Assembly: GCA_963920635.1 (NCBI GenBank) | Contig: OY987298.1 | Span: forward strand, 2,480,001-2,544,000 | Direction of reading: 5' to 3' | Source: Pseudeuparius sepicola | Lineage: Eukaryota; Arthropoda; Insecta; Coleoptera; Anthribidae | Length of the DNA stretch: 64,000 nucleotides | Shown here: positions 11,138-23,209 of the stretch, piece after piece | Layout of the letters: each line of letters starts with the position of its first letter | Numbering within the stretch: the stretch's first letter is position 1 | Translations under genes and position numbers: made by a program | The notes under the pieces: generated by a model | Seen by the model: only the letters and a program-made list of their open reading frames with translations | The model's database searches: none | What the model was told of the DNA's origin: nothing

Positions 11138-12782
11138 TAGTTTAAAAATTTGCAAGGTGTGTATTATTACACCCAATTATCCAGTGAGTGCTTTCAGCTT
11201 AGCGACGGTGACAATACGGCTAGCTAATCGTTCTGTGGGAGAAGAAAACATACATAATAAATATTATGGTCATTATACTCTATTATGCGTGGGTAATCAT
11301 CGTCAATTGTGAGCCAAATTATTTCTGTCGAGGAGATCCCAATAATAATGCATGAAAACAAGTGGCCACCGGATTTATTATTTATTAAATGAATGACGTG
11401 AAACGAGAACTGGCCAGAGCGTGATCATCTCCCTACGTCATCACCTCTTTAGACATTCCCATATTTTGGTTTTGTAAAATTTCTATAAATGTAAACAACA
11501 CACGACCAAATAGGCTGTTCAAACTATGTATTTTTTATTTGGACTACAATTCGTATATTCATTACTACTTGCTCAAAAAGCAATAGAAAATACAACAAAG
11601 GTGGGTACCTACCTATAAACTATAAAGATGGAAAATATGAATGGAGTGAATTACATGACATAATAAAACGATAAATTATTACGTACGCATACCGCTGTAA
11701 AAAATGTGCTCTACTGTGTTCTGAATGAGTTTAACCAGTGACGTAATACGGCTAATAGGCTAATAAAAGATTATCGGGCAATCAGTTTGTCCGGATCGAA
11801 TGCGAAGTGCTTTCGGCAAAAGCTGGAGGTGACAAAAGCTGTTTACCAATGTCTTTGAGTGTATGCTGTACTCTAAGCTAATAAATTCATTCATCATTAT
11901 TTATAAATCATTTATAAACGGCGATTTTGATAGCTCCCAAGGAATTTATCAGAAAATGAAGAATACAATTTGGAGGGAACGATGGAAACATTGACAATAA
12001 TGAATTAATTCATCATGAATTGATTCAATACAAGTTCTATTTTACGCTGATGAAGAAAGTGAAGAATTTTTTGTGTTCAGATTTTTAGCAGACACAAGAG
12101 ACCAAATAACAGTTTTTTGTGAATTTTCTTGTACCTAGCTTTACTTCATCCTTGATGTCGAAACTACAGAAGACCAGAGTACAAAAATCTACGTTAAAAG
12201 TATTACATCGCGACCCTGAATCTGAAGTGTTACCTATTTCAACAAATTGATGCATTCATATTTGGAAACTTTTTTGACATTTTCAACACGTAATTTTAAT
12301 ACAGTTTAAATTGTATCTTATCTTCTGCCTTATTAGATTTTTTCCTCACTAGTAATACAAAGACAAACAGCTACTTTTCTCTCAAAGTGTAGCACAGAAA
12401 GAAGTGTTTTCCCTCAATTCCTATTCTAGGTAAGTACCCACTTAGATACCAAGCGTTTTATTCATCAGAAAATCCATACGTTGATATTTTGTTTAAATAA
12501 TGTGTTGGTCTGAGTCGAGTATTTAGAGTAGAACCGAGCAGCGCAAAACAACGGCGGGTTGCTGCGATCGATGTGACTATTTTTAGGACGGGCCGCGTAA
12601 CAGGCCGGTTCTGTACTCCGACTACAGGGCCGGACTGCATCAATTTGGAATATTGCGTCGTTCAGAATTCGAAACTTCTGCGCAGTTTGGATTTAGGGGA
12701 TACTTTATTAAATTTCGAGTATCTTTTTTTGTCAAACTGAGACCACCATGGTGTAGCCAAAATGTAAATGAATTGAGGTTTT
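11138..12782. other. Unassigned AT-rich sequence
   Basis: No gene is recognised. GAATTAATTCATCATGAATTG near 12003 resembles the palindromic words at 29640-29750. A small GC patch is at 12530-12640. Confidence 0.4.
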
Positions 12783-12945
12783 TATAGGGAATTTCGAATT
12801 TCAATAACTGAAATGAACTTTTTCTCCAAGTTAGAAAAATCGAAAACTGGGATTCTACACTATTTTTAATATGATGTTAGGCATTTTTTCTGTACTTTTT
12901 AACCATCTCAGAATTTTCCAAAGTCAGTTTATCCTAACCTTCAAT
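12783..12945. repeat. Dispersed repeat R3, copy 1
   Basis: TATAGGGAATTTCGAATTTC through TTTTTAACCATCTCAGAATT matches 15718-15886 in the same orientation with scattered substitutions and small indels. Confidence 0.85.
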
Positions 12946-12991
12946 CAAAAAGTTCGTCGACTATTTGTTTTTTGTCCAAAAATAAAATATA

Positions 12992-13566
12992 GGGTAGACT
13001 GGGGTAAGTGTCAAGCCAAAATTAAGAGTGTATCATTCAGTAGGGAAAAAAATATTTACAGTTTACTTAGAACATTTGTTTTTGCTGGACGGACTTCTTA
13101 GGGATTTATATGCCTTATGCTGCAACATGAACGAACCAGCTAACATTGAGTTCAAGTTATGATAAAAAAAATATTTTGGTGTCCGACATTTTACACTTAA
13201 CAACAAGGGGTAAGTGTAAAATGGGTCAGGAAACACTACAGAGTGTGTTTCTATTTTCACTGGGGTAAGTGTAAAACATTGCCATAATCAACACAAACAC
13301 ATAACACTGAATCAAACAAATATCTTTATTAGAAAATAAGTTACAAACTTTTCTGTCGTATAACAGAGCTTATCCATTTCGTCGCAAAAATAAAATAACT
13401 CATTTCTGTCCTAAAAATACATATTGATGTTTTGCGTGTTGATAGGCTTTCAGGGCGTATAAATTAATGCTATGGGTAACTCATCTGTTTCCTATTAATA
13501 TTTTTCTTCTTTTGGTACACCTGTTTTACACTTACCCCATTTATACACTTGCCCCAGTCTACCCTA
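12992..13566. mobile_element. R2 element with TIR AGGGTAGACTGGGGTAAGTG
   Basis: The left end AGGGTAGACTGGGGTAAGTG is mirrored as CACTTGCCCCAGTCTACCCT at the right. GGGGTAAGTGTAAAA-type words recur inside. I could not define a target duplication (TA is possible). The second, partial copy is at 9685-10332. Confidence 0.75.
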
Positions 13567-14105
13567 AGACTAAATAGAGTTTATATCTTGAATATTTGTT
13601 CTTTATTCTGCTTTTTCTTTCTTTTAAATGTTACCCATTTCCAAAAAAATCTTTATTAGTAGGTGTAGCATAAATGATTTCACTTTATTTGTTTTATTTA
13701 AATGCTCTAAAAAGGAATAAAATAAACTTTGAAATAATTCGAACCAAAGCAAACCAATAATTCTGTTACACACAAAACAACACCACACAAAAATCTATAC
13801 ACAAAACCAAAATCCGTAAAATAAAGCGCAATCCTTATTTCCGTGCACGGCACTGGTTATACTGGCCTAACTGGCCCACGTCTGCTCCGTGGATCTCCGA
13901 AACGTCGACCAATCAAATCGCTACGCCAGCTTTCTTACCGGCTGCGTCCTTGACTAGGTCGACGTCGACCGCATAAAAACCTTTGAATTTTATACGGGTG
14001 ATTTCTGCTGATAGGTCTGGTATTTTTACCAGTAGCAGAGCGTGGTAAATGTTATGAAATAGATCGCGCCCCGTACATCACTGGGTTCCAAGTTCCAAGT
14101 GAGTT
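13567..14105. other. Unassigned sequence
   Basis: It is AT-rich, with a moderately GC segment at 13840-13980 containing repeated GTCGAC. No gene seen. Confidence 0.4.
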
Positions 14106-14328
14106 CATTTATACTATTACTTACTTGCTTATCAACCAATCACTATCCAATAAAATGGTACCTACTTTTACAAACATTTCGCGCGACAAGCATTTTGATT
14201 TACAAAAACTTGTCGCAATTAGGCATTGAATTATATCAAAACGAAACCCTAAACTTATTTTATTCGTTTTATTACGTGGCTTAAGAATCAATGTACAGCA
14301 CGAGCGTAATGATTCAACATTTTGACCC

Positions 14329-14619
14329 ATAAAATGGCTTTTTTCGATCTGTAGCGAGTAACACGCCCAATTTTAAACTTTTGGTCAATACAAATTTTAA
14401 TCTAAGTAATTACTCACATTTTGAGACAAAAATTATTTAAAAATATTTCTCACAATGGCAGTTATTAGCATTTGCGCAAAAAACCTAATAACGGCCATTG
14501 TGATAAATATTTTTAAATAATTTTGTCTCAAAATGTGAGTTAGACTTAGATTAAAATTTGTATTGACAAAAATTAAAAATTTTATGTGTTACTCGCTACA
14601 GATCGAAAAAAGCCATTTT
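14329..14619. repeat. Long near-perfect hairpin
   Basis: Arms of roughly 135 bp, from AAAATGGCTTTTTTCGATCTG inward to ATTTCTCACAATGGC, mirrored from GCCATTGTGATAAAT outward. The loop is about 20 bp. Confidence 0.9.
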
Positions 14620-14641
14620 AAAAGCTTTTATTTAACTTGCA

Positions 14642-14673
14642 ATGTATGTATGTATGTATGTATGTATGTAATT
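14642..14673. repeat. TGTA microsatellite
   Basis: About seven tandem TGTA units next to TTATTTAACTTGCAA. Confidence 0.95.
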
Positions 14674-14710
14674 TGTTCGGGTGGAATCTTGCAACTCAAT
14701 TTTGAAGCAG

Positions 14711-15190
14711 ATATCTTCAACCGATCGAGCTGAAATTTTGTACACACGTTTAATTTGGATGACAATGCATGATTATATGTGTGACGTCATTCTAAATCCA
14801 ACATGGCGGATCACCCAAGATGGCGGACTAGTTAAATTTCAACCGATCGAGCTGAAATTTTGTACACACGTTTAATTTGGATGACAATGCATGATTATAT
14901 GTGTGACGTCATTCTAAATCCAACATGGCGGAACACTCAAGATGGCGGACTAGTTAAATTTCAACCGATCGAGCTGAAATTTTGTACACACGTTTAATTT
15001 GGATGACAATGCATGATTATATGTGTGACGTCATTCTAAATCCAACATGGCGGAACACTCAAGATGGCGGACTAGTTAAATTTCAACCGATCGAGCTGAA
15101 ATTTTGTACACACGTTTAATTTGGATGACAATGCATGATTATATGTGTGACGTCATTCTAAATCCAACATGGCGGAACACCCAAGATGGT
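14711..15190. repeat. 122-bp tandem repeat, four copies
   Basis: The unit start CAACCGATCGAGCTGAAATT occurs at 14718, 14840, 14962 and 15084, exactly 122 bp apart. Units are almost identical and carry GTGTGACGTCATTCTAAATC and ACATGGCGGA. The high identity implies recent expansion or conversion. Confidence 0.97.
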
Positions 15191-15312
15191 CATTAGAAGG
15201 TCTCCTCATTGAAGAGCTAGACTGTTCTAAACTAACCGGCAAACGACCTTGCAACAATGATGCGTTAACTGAGATGAATAGACTCAGACACCTGGCCAAA
15301 CTAAAAATTACA

Positions 15313-15631
15313 AAATAAATTAAAAGTAAAAAAATATTTTTAAAAAAAGCTTTTATTTAAATGCGCTAAAAAGAATAAAATAATCTTTTCTTTTAAAACT
15401 TTTACTATCAACTTATAACGTCATTCCACAATTTATATGATATAAAAGCTTGTCGCGAGATTTAAGTTTTCAAACTAAGTAAATACCACTACAAGCTTTT
15501 ATATCATATAAATTGTGGAATGACGTTATAAGTTGATAGTAAAAGTTTTAAAAGAAAAGATTATTTTATTCTTTTTAGCGCATTTAAATAAAAGCTTTTT
15601 TTAAAAATATTTTTTTACTTTTAATTTATTA
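15313..15631. repeat. Long near-perfect hairpin
   Basis: Arms of about 140 bp: AAATTAAAAGTAAAAAAATA... inward to GATATAAAAGCTTGT, mirrored outward. The arms contain AAAGCTTTTATTTAAATGCG, a word family shared with 34980-35280 and 47035-47400. Confidence 0.92.
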
Positions 15632-15717
15632 TGGGTCAAAATGTTTAAACACCACATACGTGCTGTATATTGAGCCTTAAATAAAGCTTGGCTTTAAAAA
15701 GGTTTTTTATTTTATTT

Positions 15718-15886
15718 ATAGGGAATTTCGAACTTCCACTGAAATGAACTTTTTCTCTAAATTTGGAAAACCGGAAATTGGGATTACTGGGATTACACTA
15801 TTTTCAATATACCTACCTAATGTTATGCATTTTTTCTGAACTTTTTAACCATCTCAGAATTTTTCAAAGTGAGTTATCCTTACCTT
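15718..15886. repeat. Dispersed repeat R3, copy 2
   Basis: Direct copy of 12783-12945 with a few indels; nothing coding. Confidence 0.85.
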
Positions 15887-16001
15887 TTTGAAATTGAAAT
15901 GCAAACATTAAAATAATAAATTTAAATTGTTAGCTGGCAAGTTATTGTTTTTATTTCCTAATGTATTATTCTTATACATGGTGTCTAGTAGTAGGTATGT
16001 A

Positions 16002-16669
16002 CAGGGTGTCCCATTTTGGGTGTTTTTGGGTGTTTTTCTCAAAAATCTCGGTTATTATTAAAGCTAGAGGGTTGCGGTTTTCACGTCACTGTACTACTTT
16101 TTTGAGAGGAATTTGGTGGACCAATCAGATTTTAGATAAGTTTTATAGTTTCCGCGCATTGGCGCATGAAATTTTCGATTTTTTGGAAACCTCTCTCCTG
16201 GCTACAACTTATATATATCGACAAATATAATAAACTATTTTTATAGATTTTTGGCGTAGAATCGAATGGAATAATAAATTTTTTGGTAGCGTTAATAGTT
16301 TTTGAGATATGAACCAAAGTTATATTTTTTAAAATTGAAACCATAGTTCATATCTCAATAACTATTAACGCTACCAAAAAACTAATTATTCCATTCGATT
16401 CTACGCCAAAAAATCTATAAAAATAGTTGATTAAATTTGTCGTTGTCGATATATATAAGTTGTAGCCAGGAGAGAGGTTTCCAAAAAATCGAAAATTTCA
16501 GTCCTGCGCCAATGCGCGTAAACTATAAAACTTATCTAAAATCTGATTGGTCCACCAAATTCCTCTAAAAAAAGTAGTACAGTGACGTGAAAACCGCAAC
16601 CCTCTAGCTTTAATAATAACCGAGATTTTTGAGAAAAACACCCAAAAACACCCAAAATGGGACACCCTG
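16002..16669. mobile_element. TA-flanked foldback element, CAGGGTGTCCCATTTTGGG ends
   Basis: The entire 668 bp is one palindrome centred near 16335. The ends CAGGGTGTCCCATTTTGGG and complement are flanked by TA at 16000-16001 and 16670-16671. Two open frames, one per strand, translate the mirrored arms and are not genes. A truncated second copy is at 37793-38245. Confidence 0.9.
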
Positions 16670-16671
16670 TA

Positions 16672-17630
16672 CATACTTAAAAATTCGACAGATCTCGCTA
16701 AAAAATATGTGCGTAAATAAAAAAATAGCAAAGAAGATTTTTATTAAATAGGAAATTTTTATTAAATAGGAAATGTCAAGGTCCAATAAAAGATTTGCGT
16801 TAGGTATTTTCTGAAGTTTTTCTGAAACACCACGGGCGAGTCCGTCCCTGCCTTTCGCGAGCAGGATGGAGAGAGCGCCGGAGACAAGGAACCCGTTCTC
16901 CAGCGCCTTCGCCTTCTAGATGCTCGATCCTAAAAACTTCCTCTTCTCTCTCTCCGTCCCCTCATTTATTTTATTACAAAACGCATTTTCATTTTCTACT
17001 CCTATATTCGTTGTTATATTACTGTAGGTAGGTACTAGTTTTTTCTCCTTACGCGTCGCAGAAAATTCAATTTTCCAACACGAACGCTCCCAATTATTAT
17101 TGTAGCCGCAACCGCCGCAACCTTGATAAAATTTCAAAGCTCGCTGGCTCGATCGCCAAGTTTCGGGCGTTCGCCGCCAGGGGCCGCCATCTGCCGGGCG
17201 CGCTCGCACAGCCGCCTCGGCGCGTTTTTTTCGATATTGTATCCGTCGTTTCCAGTTTCTTCGGCAAATTTTCGACGGAACTTGGAAAAAAGACGGCGGC
17301 ACGTCGACGCGAGGCGGTTTCGAGGCGGTTTTCGGCCGCGGTTCGGTAGTTACCGGCCGAAATGGGTGGCGCAATATAAAATATTGGTCGGAAAGCTTCG
17401 GCTGCCGGCGCATTTCGTAGGGTACACTTTCAAAACGCGGCGTTCGGTGACGTCGGCGCATGACTGAGCGCGTGATGTCGCTTCCTAGAATTAATTCGCT
17501 AAAAATATATACCGAGGAATGTTTTAAGAGGTATAGGCGAGGATTGGGATGGTGAATTGGAATTGACACATTTTGTGGAGTTTGCGCATATCATATACTA
17601 CCTACTCCTGGAAAACATTTAGATTGATTA
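16672..17630. promoter_or_regulatory. Unassigned sequence with GC island at 17100-17470
   Basis: An 18-bp direct repeat (TTTTTATTAAATAGGAAA) lies near 16739-16774. The CpG-rich part has TGACGTCG at 17448-17455, a possible TATA word CAATATAAAAT near 17373, and CCGGCCGAAATGG. The longest open frame in the window (217 codons, minus strand) spans this island; its Arg/Pro-rich composition and lack of domains point to a GC-island artefact. Confidence 0.4.
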
Positions 17631-17632
17631 TA

Positions 17633-18810
17633 CAGGGTGTAACTAAACTGATGGTCAAAAATGAAACCACGTATTCTTGGAGTCAAAATAAGGGCACTTC
17701 GTCATATATTTTTTTCTCCTACGGGCCATAGTTTTTTTTATACAGAGCGTAGAAATTTGGAGAAAAATACACATATTTCTTAGTATCTCTAGAAGTATAC
17801 GAGATATTTTCTTCAAACTTGGCGTGTCACATGAGCGGATAAGTTGTCAAATTTAAGGTTAATATGAAGCTGAGGCCTCCAGTTGCGGAGATACAGGGTG
17901 TTATTAAAATTAATTAGTTCAGAAAAATATGAATACCCTGTATAATCGCATTTTTTAAATTTGTTTTGATTGGTAAATTCAATGGTTAACAAAAAGTATC
18001 TCTTAGTATTTTTTCATTCTCAGCCGTTTTTTAATTATTTTCAAATAAATCTAACAATCTGTGGATGTCAATTAAACTTGGCATTATTTGAATCATTTGG
18101 CTGCCAACTTTGCACCTTAGTATCAATATTTTGAAAAATTATGTTTTCATTTGAAGAATTGACTGATATGCACTTTTGCTATGGACTTGCGAATGGCAAT
18201 AATAAACATGCGGAAACGCATAGTTGAAAGAGACGGCGGTCATTTCGAACATTTAATAATAATTTAATTTTCTAATGGCAATACGTTTCTTTTATTATGG
18301 TTTTTGCTTTTGTATTTTGTTAAATAAAGTTTAATTGACATCCACAGATTGCTAGATTTATTCTTAAAGTGACTATTGTTCATTGCAGCGTTGCCGTTCT
18401 TTAAAAATAATTAAGAAACGGCTGCGAATATGAAAAAATACTAAGAGATACTTTTTGTTAACCATTCTATTCACCACTCAAAACAAATTTAAAAAATGCG
18501 ATTATACAGGGTATTCATATTTTTCTGAACTAATTAATTTTACTAACACCCTGTATCTCAGCAACTGGGAGCCTCATGTGTCAACCTTAAGTTTGACGGC
18601 TCATCTGCTCATGTGACACGCCAAGTTTGAAGAAAATATCTCGTATATTTCTAGAAATACTAAGAAATATGTGTATTTTTCTCCAAACTTCTACGCTCTG
18701 TATAAAAAAAACTATGGCCCGTAGGAGAAAAAAATATATGAAGAAGTGCCCTTATTTTGACTCCAAGAATACGTGGTTTCATTTTTGACCATCAGTTTAG
18801 TTACACCCTG
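17633..18810. mobile_element. TA-flanked foldback, CAGGGTGTAACTAAACTGATGG ends
   Basis: Long inverted arms are bounded by TA (17631-17632 and 18811-18812). Each arm contains, in mirror position, a ~50-bp mini-unit that itself begins TACAGGGTGTTA and ends ATACCCTGTA (17892-17942; 18507-18556). A second copy is at 43220-44407. No coding sequence. Confidence 0.9.
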
Positions 18811-19029
18811 TATGTTTGTGTGTTGGCTACATGACGAGTTTGTTGTTCTGCTTATTGCATATTGAAGTGTGTGTTTGGCCCACAGCCAAATTTAGATAGT
18901 AGCAGGCGACTCGTGAAATTGTTTACAGGTGTTTTGGAAAGGAATGTTTCAAATTTTCGAAGTTTTTCGACTTCTCCCGCAAAGGCAGTAGGTACAACAA
19001 ACAGTAAATGACATGGGGATATGATTATA

Positions 19030-20541
19030 CAGGGTGAGTTTTTTCGATGACCACTATGGGGATCTCGGAAACTAGCAGAGCTAGAACAAATGTTAAATGG
19101 GGAAAGAATTGCAGTTTTGAATGCTCAATCTAATGCCCCTTTTGGATTTTTAAAAAAGTTCATGGCTCACTAGATATTTTGAAAAAAGTTATTTTTTGCT
19201 ATTTCATCAGATCTCTGTAGCTCCGTTATTTCTGATTATACAGAAAAACTGTAGAGACAAAATTTGTAGATACTTTTGGGCTTAGTAAGGTAACCTTATT
19301 CAATTTTTTATATTGTTTGTGATTTTTTAGTTATGACATGAACTTGTGTTTTTTAAATGTAAATCATAGTTGGCTGTGGCCTTATAAAATCGGCCATTTT
19401 TTGTGCTTTCCAAGGATATAATACTCGGCATAGTTATTATAAAAAATAAAAGAGCTATGGCTAATTTTCTGTTTTTTTTTTTTAATTTTCACATAGTCAG
19501 CCATGGAATATTTTCAAAATTACGTTCTATTTTATAATAAGATAAGACATATTTCAAATTTTCGAATATTTTATTTTTAGCTGGTAACAAAATGTAACAA
19601 AATAAAACGAAAATTATCATGATGGAGCTCCACCACAAATATTTGCCCGTAAGAAATTACCTAGATCAGCTCTATCCAAATAGTTGGATAGAAATAAACC
19701 TATTTCCTGGCCGCCCCGATCCCCCGATTTGTCTGTTTTGGATTTCTATTTGTATAAAAGTATGAGACAATTGTTGAATTAAGAGCAGCTGTTTTAGAAG
19801 CAATTGCCAGTATTGACAGGCGCTCTCTAAGAAAGGCGACAAATTCAGTTTTAAAAAGATGCAATATTTGCATAAATAATAATGGTGGATTGTTTGAACA
19901 CCTTTTTTTATTTTAAAAGGTGACCTTTTAACCCTTTTAAAATAATAATAATTTGAATTTGAGTTCTTAATTTTTGTTACATTTTGTTACCAGCTAAAAA
20001 CAAAATATTAGAAAGTTTGAAGTATGTCTAATTATAAAATAGAACGTAATTATGAAAATATTCCATAGGTGACTATGTGAAAATTAAAAAAAATCAGAAA
20101 AATAGCCATAGCTCTTTTATTTTTTATAATAACTACGCCGAGTATTATATTTTTGGAAAGCTCAAAAAATGGCCGATTTGATAAGACCACACAGCCAACT
20201 ATGAGTTACATAAAAGAAACACAAGTTTATGTCATAATAAAAAATCACAAACAATATAAAAAATTGAATCAGGTTATCTTATTAAGCCCAAAAGTATCTA
20301 CAAATTTTGTCTCTACAGTTTTTCTGTATAATCAGAAATAACGGAGCTACAGAGATCTGATGAAATAGCAAATAAATCACTCTTTTCAAAATATCTAGTG
20401 AGCCATGAACTTTTTTAAAAATCCAAAAGGGGCATTACATTGAGCATTCAAAACCGCAATTATTTCCCCATTTAACCTTTGTTCTAGCTCTGCTAGTTTC
20501 CGAGATCCCCATATAGTGGCCATCGAAAAAAACTCACCCTG
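19030..20541. mobile_element. TA-flanked foldback carrying transposase relic
   Basis: The ends CAGGGTGAGTTTTTTCGATG and complement have TA on both sides (19028-19029, 20542-20543). The arms are about 550 bp; the loop (about 19600-19985) holds the C-terminal half of a mariner-type transposase gene. A truncated copy is at 41929-43215. Confidence 0.9.
19621..19918 (+). pseudogene. Mariner/IS630-type transposase C-terminal relic (DD34D)
   Basis: In the loop of the 19030-20541 foldback, GAT at 19621 starts DGAPP and GAT at 19726 lies in WPPRSPDLSVLDFYL. The two aspartates are 35 codons apart, i.e. 34 residues between them, as in DD34D mariner-like transposases. The intervening VRNYLDQLYPNSWI is in another frame, with compensating shifts, and there is a stop. 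Downstream, an open stretch reads LEAIASIDRRSLRKATNSV and later CNINNNGG-like residues, then FEHLF before a stop, resembling the C-terminal tail of this family. The first catalytic Asp and the whole N-terminus are absent. Inactive. Confidence 0.85.
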
Positions 20542-20681
20542 TATTTTTGGTATTTCGAAAGTAGCAAAACCTCTTCAGGAAATTTGTATTTTCTCTAATA
20601 GCACGTGGGTGTCCCGGCTTCGACGGCATTGTGTAGCAGGACCACAGCTCCAGCCCGAGGGGAAGAAAGTACCCCTACAGG

Positions 20682-22855
20682 CATATAGGCGTGCGCAGAC
20701 TTTTGTATTAGGGGGGGCACAAGATAAAGGTAAATAAAAGGTACCATTAAATAAAAATGTGTACTTAAAAATAACAAAAATAAATATAAATATTCTTTAA
20801 AATAACAAAAATAAACAAGAACGTAACCAAAAACACTAATATACAACACAAACATTAACTTTATCGCACATATCGCCTCCATCGAATTGATAAGTACAAT
20901 GGAAGTCGCACAGGTACCACTTTCATTGTTGTTTGGGGCAGCCAACTCTAGAGAGAGATAGGTTTCAAATGGCAATAAGTAAGACAAGGACGCCTAATGA
21001 ACGTGTCAGCTGATTCAGGCAAAGGAGGTATATAGGGATGTTGCATATTAATGGGCGAATTTAATGGGCGAATTTAATGGGCATGTTCCGTAATTCTCTT
21101 TATTGTATGATCTGTATTGCGAAATTCGGGGCTTGTTTGTAGGAATGAGAATTTTTCTATACTATAACCACAATTATGTAAATATTGCACAGAAAAAAGT
21201 AGTTAATCGATTAAGAAAAATTACCTACATGGCAATTTTATGTACCTGAAAGTAAATTGAGACAAATAAAATACAAAATTCCAAAATAAAAGTTTATTTT
21301 AAAATAAAGGTGACAAAATATCTAGGATAAGGTATTCATTTTCAACTTTAATTACTTTTCTTAACTGATTTATTAATTTTAAAATTCAATTTAATAGGAA
21401 AAGCATGTAAGACAGGTAGCTTTTACATATTCTTATAGGTATAATTTTTAATGTTTAGGCATCTAACAAAAAGAATTACAAATAATTACCTTATTGAAGG
21501 GACCAGAACCTCAAGATTAATTCCATCTTTGACTACGAAGAGCTAGGTTCATTAGCACAATATTTTGCCAGTTTTTCCCTTGATAGAGTTTCTATCATGA
21601 CTTGGAAAATAAAAAACTGTAGTAATTACATACTTTTTAAGTTTGCACTGCCCAAAATTCTCTATGAAATTGCTCTCAATAAATTGTTGACTACAAATGC
21701 AAGTAAATACTTGTAGACAGTACAAAATGTTTCCTTTTCATTGCTGCAATCCACTTGTCTCTAATATCACCTTATCTCTTGGAAAACTGCAAAGTTTTTA
21801 GCAAAGATTTTTAAGACTTACGAATGAAAAGAAACCCCACTATTCTTATTCTTTCCGCCCCGTTTGGTACATCCAAATACACAACAGGAGTTGACCCTCT
21901 TTTTTGTAATTTTCAACTTAAACAGAGAGAACATAGCCACATAGCTAAATTAAATTTTCTCTCCAATCTAAAAATAATATTAAACCAACTAAGACAACTC
22001 AACGCCGTTTTATACGAAACTGCCACCACGACACGAACTCAAATCAAATATAAATAATACAATAATTACTCCTCTTCGTATTGGGACTTGGGACGACAGA
22101 AGGAAAATTAAAATGACGTTTGACAACGGAACTCGTTTGAAGCACAGGACACAAAAATAGAAAGTTAGGACAAACACCTCTTTTGTGTTATGTGGTTTTT
22201 GCCGGAATCAGCTGATTTATTCACTATTTCACTTACTCAAGTTTGGCTGCCAGTTTCTCTTTCTACACTCCTTCCATCTACTTGTCAATTCAATGATCTC
22301 CTCACATTCGTAATTCACCTAACCTAATGCGACACTGACATATCCTAACAAATAAAATCCAACAACCAATTACTTACTACTTTGAACTTCAACGTCAACT
22401 TGTCTGTTGCCACTTGTAGTAGGTACTACTACTTGCCGAAGTTGATGTGGTTGTGGTTTGCTTTGATTTACCGTTAAAAAAGTTTCTAATATCCATTGCA
22501 ACCTGCTCGTACTAAACACAGAAAATCACAAAAACAAATATCTAAGCTAGCACCTAACCTAGACAACGGATTAAGTGAGTGAGACACTTGGATTCTCATC
22601 CCCACCGACGAATGCCCAGTCAAGGGTCGAGCGCCATCTTTTGCCAATGATTTAAACTTACAGCGTAACAGAAATCTGCCGCAAGCACAAAATCTTGCTG
22701 TAGAAATCAGTGGCGTCGCAAGTCGCAAGTGCATTAATTGGTGATAAATGGTTTACAAGTTTTACATAGGTAGATATAGCATTATAGCCTAGACCTCATG
22801 GGTATTAGGGGGGGGGCCAAGGCCCCCCCTGCCCCCCCCCCTGTGCACGCCTATG
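20682..22855. mobile_element. hAT element, 8-bp TSD CCTACAGG
   Basis: Left end CATATAGGCGTGCGCAGAC then a G-run; right end a C-run then GTGCACGCCTATG. The perfect duplication CCTACAGG is at 20674-20681 and 22856-22863. Length is 2174 bp. Internally there is a 14-bp direct repeat (GGGCGAATTTAATG near 21053-21080). I could not identify transposase motifs, so it is probably non-autonomous or badly decayed. Confidence 0.88.
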
Positions 22856-22863
22856 CCTACAGG

Positions 22864-23207
22864 TCGTGAGAAGAGGGAGGGTAGCAAAAACTGGGCGAAA
22901 CAGAAAGGGGAGGGGGGGGAACAGGGGGAATGTTTTCGGTTATGAGGGGGGGGGAGAGGGAAGTTTCGTAATGAAATGGAGTAGTTTTCAGTTCGCTGAT
23001 GTTGAAGTGGAGCGGACTTTTTTAACGGTAGGTATAAGCATAGGCAGAGACAGAGGAGTAGGTCTGTGGCCATAGTTAAATATCGTAAAAACGCTTGGAA
23101 TTATCATAAACACTGCCCCAGAAAAGGGACACACTGCCTAGGTAATAGGGGTACCTACTTGACGAAATTTTACAATCTTGATAAAACAATTCCTGGACAC
23201 TTATGTA
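22864..23207. other. Purine-rich unassigned sequence
   Basis: A G/A-rich stretch at 22866-22990 produces mirrored open frames on both strands; no gene recognised. Confidence 0.4.
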
Positions 23208-23209
23208 TA

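Larger units (their letters stand above)
14106..15715. mobile_element. Composite palindromic element with internal tandem array
   Basis: Outer arms 14275-14332 and 15629-15680 are inverted (CAGCACG, ATTTTGACCCATAA). Between them lie a long hairpin (14329-14619), a short TGTA array, a 122-bp tandem array and a second long hairpin (15313-15631). The 14106-14285 segment (CTTATCAACCAATCAC, GCGACAAGC, CCTAAACTTATTTTATTCG) is shared with the elements at 34651-36984 and 45975-47725. The architecture of palindrome plus tandem repeats suggests a decayed non-autonomous element; class uncertain. Confidence 0.6.

Noticed and set aside
14711..15190. CRISPR-like array
   Set aside because: Units are contiguous 122-bp tandem repeats without unique spacers, in a eukaryotic genome.
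16916..17569. 217-codon open frame, the longest in the window
   Set aside because: Lies over a CpG-rich island, reads as Arg/Pro-rich sequence with no domain, and the opposite strand is open too; typical of GC-rich noncoding DNA.
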